This document shows, piece by piece, positions 12,803 to 16,495 of a stretch of 16,495 nt of DNA. A program made the position numbers and the translations under genes. The number at the start of each line of letters is the position of its first letter. Within the stretch, counting starts at the first letter, position 1. The notes beneath the pieces are model-generated. The model saw only the letters and a program-made list of their open reading frames with translations. It searched no databases and was not told the DNA's origin. Source of the stretch: 630D-37 sp037447295 (lineage in GTDB: Bacteria > Chloroflexota > Anaerolineae > Anaerolineales > Villigracilaceae); the NCBI GenBank assembly GCA_037447295.1, contig JBBIGZ010000065.1:1-16495 (forward strand), written 5' to 3'.

Positions 12803-14203
12803 ATGTCAGAGACTTTTGATGTCGTCGTCATCGGCGCCGGGCCGGCCGGTTACGTGGCTGCCATTCGCGCCGCTCAATTGGGCAAAAAGACGGCCATTGT
12901 GGACAAACAATGGCTAGGAGGCGTATGTCTGAACGTCGGTTGTATCCCTTCAAAGGCCTTGCTCAAAAACGCCGAAATCGCCCACACCCTGCGGGAACGC
13001 GGAAAGGAATTTGGCTTCTCCTTTGAAAATTTGCGCCTGGATTATAGCGTTGCCGTCAAGCGCTCGCGCCAGGTCGCCGATCGCTTGACGCGCGGCGTCG
13101 GCTTCCTGATGCGCAAAAACAACATCGCCGTCTTTATGGGGCAGGCAGAGCTAAAGGACGCACACACGGTGAGCGTTCGAAATGCAGAGGGAAAGGTGAC
13201 CGAGCTACAGGCTCAATTCCTCATCCTCGCCACCGGCGCCCGCCCGATCGTGCCAAAGGGCTGGGAAGTGGACGGTAAACACGTCCTTACCTACAAAGAA
13301 GCCATCCTGCAGGAACATTTGCCGGCCTCCGTCGTGATCATCGGCTCCGGCGCCATCGGCGTTGAATTTGCCACCATCTGGAATGCCTACGGCAGCGAGG
13401 TTACCATCGTTGAAATGCTCCCGCGCCTTGTTCCGCTGGAAGATGAAGAAGTGAGTGCCGAGCTCAAGAAAGCCTTCGAGAAACGCGGCATTCGCTGCCT
13501 GGTAGGCCACAAAGTCGAGGCTGTCGCAAGCACCGAAAACGGGGCGCGCGTACGCGTTTCGGCAGATGGCAAGGAGATGACCATCGAAGCCGCCCAGGCA
13601 CTGGTCGCGATCGGCTTCCGCCCCAACTCCGAAGGCCTGGGATTGGAAAAAGTCGGCGTGAAAGTCAACGAGCGCGGATTTATCGAAATCAACGAGAAAA
13701 TGCAAACCAGCGTGCCACATATTTATGCCATCGGCGATGTGACCGGGAAACTGATGCTAGCACATGTCGGCTCGGCTATGGGCATCGTGGCCGCCGAACA
13801 CATTGCCGGCCGGGAAACGATAACGCTGGAATACGAGATGATGCCGCGCGCTACCTACTGCCAGCCGCAGATCGCCTCCTTCGGCCTAACGGAAGCCCAA
13901 GCACGCGAACGCGGCTACGCGGTCAAAATCGGTCGTTTTCCCTTCCAGGCCAATGGCAAAGCGTTGGGGCTTGGAGATTACAACGGTTGGATCAAACTGG
14001 TAGTGGATGAGAAATACGGCGAAATCCTCGGCGCACACCTGATCGGCCCTGAAGTAACCGAGTTGCTTCCCGAGCTCACGCTGGCGCGCATGATGGAACT
14101 GACCCCGGCCGAGATCGCCCGTAACGTCCACGCCCATCCGACCCTGAGTGAAGTGCTGATGGAAGCCGCCCACGCCGCTGAAGGATCACCGATCCACATT
14201 TGA
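12803..14203 (+). CDS. lpd: Dihydrolipoyl dehydrogenase (E3)
   Basis: A 466-residue flavoprotein disulfide reductase, the normal E3 length. It reoxidises dihydrolipoamide of 2-oxoacid dehydrogenase complexes or the glycine cleavage system with NAD. The FAD-binding GAGPAG is at residues 11-16, the redox disulfide GGVCLNVGCIPSK has Cys42 and Cys47, the NAD-binding VIIGSGAIGVEFA is near residue 180, IYAIGDVTG contacts FAD, and the C-terminal HAHPTLSE carries His445 and Glu450 of the catalytic pair. ATG 12803 follows GGGAG by 6 nt; an in-frame TTG at 12785 is less likely. No E1 or E2 genes lie in the window, so the partner complex is unknown. It may be co-transcribed with the next two genes. Confidence 0.95.
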   Translation: MSETFDVVVIGAGPAGYVAAIRAAQLGKKTAIVDKQWLGGVCLNVGCIPSKALLKNAEIAHTLRERGKEFGFSFENLRLDYSVAVKRSRQVADRLTRGVGFLMRKNNIAVFMGQAELKDAHTVSVRNAEGKVTELQAQFLILATGARPIVPKGWEVDGKHVLTYKEAILQEHLPASVVIIGSGAIGVEFATIWNAYGSEVTIVEMLPRLVPLEDEEVSAELKKAFEKRGIRCLVGHKVEAVASTENGARVRVSADGKEMTIEAAQALVAIGFRPNSEGLGLEKVGVKVNERGFIEINEKMQTSVPHIYAIGDVTGKLMLAHVGSAMGIVAAEHIAGRETITLEYEMMPRATYCQPQIASFGLTEAQARERGYAVKIGRFPFQANGKALGLGDYNGWIKLVVDEKYGEILGAHLIGPEVTELLPELTLARMMELTPAEIARNVHAHPTLSEVLMEAAHAAEGSPIHI

Positions 14204-14219
14204 GAGTCAGAGCATTCAC

Positions 14220-14693
14220 GTGAGCGAAACTTCTCCTCCTCCCTTTCGTCCCCTGCTTCTCCCCACGCTCCTGCTAATTCTGGCCGGCTGGGGAGGGGTA
14301 AGCCTGATCGTTCTCTATACGCCTCCCACGGCCGGTTGGCGCTGGCTCTTTTTCTTCTGCTGGGTGCTGGCCTGGAGCGGGAGCGCCTTACCGTTACTGT
14401 ACCTGATCCATCGGCTATTCCCCTCGGCAGGCATGGACCTTTCGATCCTAGGTCGGCAGGCACTGTGGGTGGGCCTCTATGGCGCGCTCCTGGCATGGCT
14501 GCAGCTGGGTCGCATGGTCAACTTGCCGCTGGCCCTGGAGATCGCAACCTTGCTCCTAGCAGTTGAATGGCTCTTGCGCTGGCGTGAACAGGCACGCCGG
14601 GTAACCCCGCCCCCGACAACAGAACCACCCACCACCGAAAATGCCCCCACCTCAACGGTGAACAATGAATCCCACCCCCCACTTACTGAGTGA
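14220..14693 (+). CDS. Small four-span membrane protein of unknown function
   Basis: A 157-residue protein not recognised as a named family. Four hydrophobic stretches are visible (about 12-33, 40-63, 80-97 and 102-119). A hydrophilic tail rich in Pro and Thr (TPPPTTEPPTTENAPT) follows from residue 129 and probably lies outside the membrane. The start is a GTG at 14220, 16 nt after the lpd stop; the ribosome binding site is weak (GAGAG at 14203-14207). The 3' end overlaps selA by 29 nt in another frame, which suggests co-translation with selA. Coupling in position does not show a link to selenium metabolism. Confidence 0.7.
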   Translation: MSETSPPPFRPLLLPTLLLILAGWGGVSLIVLYTPPTAGWRWLFFFCWVLAWSGSALPLLYLIHRLFPSAGMDLSILGRQALWVGLYGALLAWLQLGRMVNLPLALEIATLLLAVEWLLRWREQARRVTPPPTTEPPTTENAPTSTVNNESHPPLTE

Positions 14694-16065
14694 AGAGGAA
14701 CGCCGGGAAGCCTTGCGAGGATTGCCCTCGGTGCAAAGCTTACTCCAAAGCGCACCGGTGGGCGAATGGATCGCCAAATACGGGCGCTCGCTGACGCTCG
14801 AAGCGCTGCGCACCGAACTCGAAGACCGGCGAAGCAGGCTAGAAAGGGGAGAACGAGTTTCTATCGAATGGGAAGATATATTACACGGATGCGAAACTCG
14901 CCTGAGCACCTGGACTCAGCCCACCCTCATCCCCGTCATCAATGCCACCGGCGTGATCCTGCACACCAACTTGGGGAGAGCACCGCTCTCACGGGCTGCA
15001 CGGCTGGCCATGGATCGGGTGAGCCAGGGTTATTCCAACCTGGAATATGACCTAGAAAAAGGCAAACGCGGTTCGCGCCTGGTACATGCCGAAGCGCTCT
15101 TGCAACGCCTGAGCGGCGCTGAAGCAGCGCTGGTGGTCAATAACAACGCCGCAGCCGTGTTATTGGCCCTAAGCGCACTGGCCGCGCGTCGACGGGTGGC
15201 GATCGCCCGCTCCCAATTGATCGAGATCGGCGGCGGATTCCGCCTGCCCGATGTGATGCAGCAATCCCGTGCCCACCTGCTCGAGGTCGGAACGACCAAT
15301 CGTGTTCGTTTGCAGGACTACGAACAAGCGCTGCAAGAGGGTGCCGCGCTGGTCCTTCATGCCCATCGCTCCAACTTCAAAATCATCGGCTTCACAGAAG
15401 AGCCTTCCCTAGCCGAGCTGGCCGATCTAGCCCATCGCTACCATGTCCCCCTGATGGCCGATCTCGGCTCCGGTTGCTTCCTGGAAACCGAACGTTACGG
15501 ACTGGAGCACGAGCCCACAGTCCAAGAAGTGCTCGCCGCCGGCGTCGATCTCGCCTGCTTTTCCGGCGATAAGCTCCTCGGCGGGCCGCAGGCTGGCATC
15601 CTGGTCGGGCGCGCCGATCTGATCAACAAAATGAAAAAGCATCCCCTGGCACGCGCCCTACGTGCCGATAAAACCCGCCTGGCCGGACTCATGGCTACCC
15701 TCCTACACTACCTTCAAGGAGAAGCCGAGCGCGAAATCCCCATCTGGCGCATGATCGCTCTCACACCGCAACAAATCCGCAACACAGCCCAACGCTGGGC
15801 AGAAGAACTGGGGATGGGAGAAGTGCGCCCCTCCTACTCAACGGTCGGAGGAGGCAGCCTGCCAGGAGAAGCCCTGCCCACCTTCGTTCTGGCGCTCAAA
15901 CTTCCGCACCCCACGCGCCTCCTGGCCGCCTTGCGTCAGGCCAACCCGCCGGTCATCGCCCGTCTAGAAGAAGATACCCTTCTCCTCGACCCACGCACCG
16001 TGTTGCCCGAAGAAGAAGGCGCCCTGCTCGTCGTGCTCAAAAACCTGCTGCAAAGAAAACAATAG
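14665..16065 (+). CDS. selA: L-seryl-tRNA(Sec) selenium transferase
   Basis: A 466-residue PLP enzyme, close in length to E. coli SelA (463). It converts seryl-tRNA(Sec) to selenocysteyl-tRNA(Sec) with selenophosphate, so the organism probably makes selenoproteins. Family motifs are INATGVILHTNLGRAPLS, SNLEYDLEKGKRGSR, NNNAAAVLLAL, GGGFRLPDV, EVGTTNR, HRSNFKIIGF and MADLGSGC. The PLP lysine is Lys303 in FSGDKLLGGPQAG. ATG 14665 lies inside the end of the preceding gene and has GGTGA 5 nt upstream. selB, selC and selD are not in the window; the next gene is an unrelated lipoprotein. SelA-like proteins with other roles exist, but the N-terminal extension and motifs fit true SelA. Confidence 0.93.
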   Translation: MNPTPHLLSEEERREALRGLPSVQSLLQSAPVGEWIAKYGRSLTLEALRTELEDRRSRLERGERVSIEWEDILHGCETRLSTWTQPTLIPVINATGVILHTNLGRAPLSRAARLAMDRVSQGYSNLEYDLEKGKRGSRLVHAEALLQRLSGAEAALVVNNNAAAVLLALSALAARRRVAIARSQLIEIGGGFRLPDVMQQSRAHLLEVGTTNRVRLQDYEQALQEGAALVLHAHRSNFKIIGFTEEPSLAELADLAHRYHVPLMADLGSGCFLETERYGLEHEPTVQEVLAAGVDLACFSGDKLLGGPQAGILVGRADLINKMKKHPLARALRADKTRLAGLMATLLHYLQGEAEREIPIWRMIALTPQQIRNTAQRWAEELGMGEVRPSYSTVGGGSLPGEALPTFVLALKLPHPTRLLAALRQANPPVIARLEEDTLLLDPRTVLPEEEGALLVVLKNLLQRKQ

Positions 16066-16082
16066 ACACCCGACAACGGCTA

Positions 16083-16495
16083 ATGTTCAAGTTTATTATG
16101 AGAAAATCCGATCTCACCCGGCGCCTGGCACCTCCCCTTTGGCCGATCCTGCTCCTGAGCCTCTTCCTGCCCCTTCTGCTCGTCGGATGCGGATCGGTTT
16201 CGACCCCGGAGCTTCCGTCCCCGGTCCCCTATCACACGCGCACACCGACGCTTTCCCCCTCTCCCGGCCCCCAGCCCACCTTACCGCCTCCCACTCTTCC
16301 CATCCCATCTCCCACCCCTTTCCCATATACCATCCGCTCCGGTGATACGCTCGAAGGCCTAGCGCGGCGCTTCAACCTCAGCGTGGACGATCTGCTCCGG
16401 CAAAACCCTGGCCTGACCTCCATCCTTCAGCCCGGCCAAGTGATCCAAATTCCGGCATCCCAAGCGCCAGCTGAGCTCGGGGGGGGGGGGGGGGG
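16083..16495 (+). CDS. LysM-domain lipoprotein, 3' end missing
   Basis: At least 130 residues are seen before the frame runs into the terminal G run. A charged N-terminus (MRKSDLTRR) and a hydrophobic segment lead to lipobox LVGC, so this is a lipoprotein. A Pro/Ser/Thr linker of about 55 residues follows (PTLSPSPGPQPTLPPP). Then comes one LysM domain from about residue 83 (YTIRSGDTLEGLARRFNLS, DDLLRQNPGL, LQPGQVIQIP), which binds N-acetylglucosamine in peptidoglycan or related glycans. Starts at ATG 16083 and ATG 16098 are both possible; neither has a clear ribosome binding site. It follows selA by 17 nt. Whatever domain follows LysM is lost. Confidence 0.85.
   Translation, partial: MFKFIMRKSDLTRRLAPPLWPILLLSLFLPLLLVGCGSVSTPELPSPVPYHTRTPTLSPSPGPQPTLPPPTLPIPSPTPFPYTIRSGDTLEGLARRFNLSVDDLLRQNPGLTSILQPGQVIQIPASQAPAELGGGGG
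16479..16495. repeat. Terminal run of 17 G, likely artefact
   Basis: The sequence ends in 17 consecutive G directly after GAGCTC. A homopolymer of this length right at a contig end suggests a sequencing, tailing or cloning artefact, so the last codons of the LysM frame (Gly) should not be trusted. Confidence 0.8.

Noticed and set aside
13205..13720. Open frames on the minus strand opposite lpd
   Set aside because: Shadow frames of a fully recognised gene.
1..16495. tRNA genes, CRISPR arrays, insertion sequences
   Set aside because: No tRNA-like cloverleaf with T-loop motif, no spaced direct repeats of CRISPR size and no transposase frame was seen.

Overview
The window looks like a chromosomal piece of an uncultured Chloroflexota bacterium, probably Anaerolineae-like. 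This rests on protein style: Thr/Pro-rich linkers in secreted proteins, a LysM lipoprotein, a GSI-alpha glutamine synthetase of 444 residues, an rpsO-pnp pair, moderately high GC and extended -10 promoters of the form TGGTAnAAT. The assignment is an inference. Both ends cut genes, and the right end is a run of 17 G that looks like an assembly or cloning artefact.

Layout. 1-192 is the end of a Cys-rich secreted protein. 203-858 (minus) is a PIN-domain toxin followed, with a 4-nt overlap, by a small candidate antitoxin. 936-1241 is what remains of a lipoprotein gene carrying degenerate 7-bp repeats. 1178-3250 is a membrane protein fused to a spermidine-synthase-like domain, flanked by the same kind of heptamer repeat. 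3411-3995 is a GNAT acetyltransferase, convergent with an MFS transporter (3992-5206, minus). 5276-7961 (minus) is rpsO-pnp, with structured leaders and a strong terminator. 8063-8704 is a long non-coding leader in front of glnA (8705-10039). 10062-12499 (minus) holds a membrane GGDEF protein and a cNMP-binding/NifU fusion. 12803-16495 (plus) holds lpd, a small membrane protein, selA and a LysM lipoprotein running off the end.

The most notable element is in the glnA leader. Positions 8345-8555 carry the core signature of the glmS self-cleaving ribozyme (ACGAGGTGGAGGTT paired across an insert with GCGGATGCCTCC, then P3- and P4-like hairpins). The next gene is glutamine synthetase, not glmS. 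The glmS ribozyme is cleaved in response to glucosamine-6-phosphate, a product that GlmS makes from glutamine, so an amino-sugar signal may here control glutamine supply. The RNA departs from consensus (GCGGC instead of GCGCC, an extra stem in the core). It is followed by an overlapping antiterminator and intrinsic terminator directly before the glnA ribosome binding site.

Other points of interest are four genes whose -10 box lies 6-8 nt before the ATG with no Shine-Dalgarno sequence (likely leaderless mRNAs), the cNMP-NifU fusion, and alternative hairpins in the rpsO leader.
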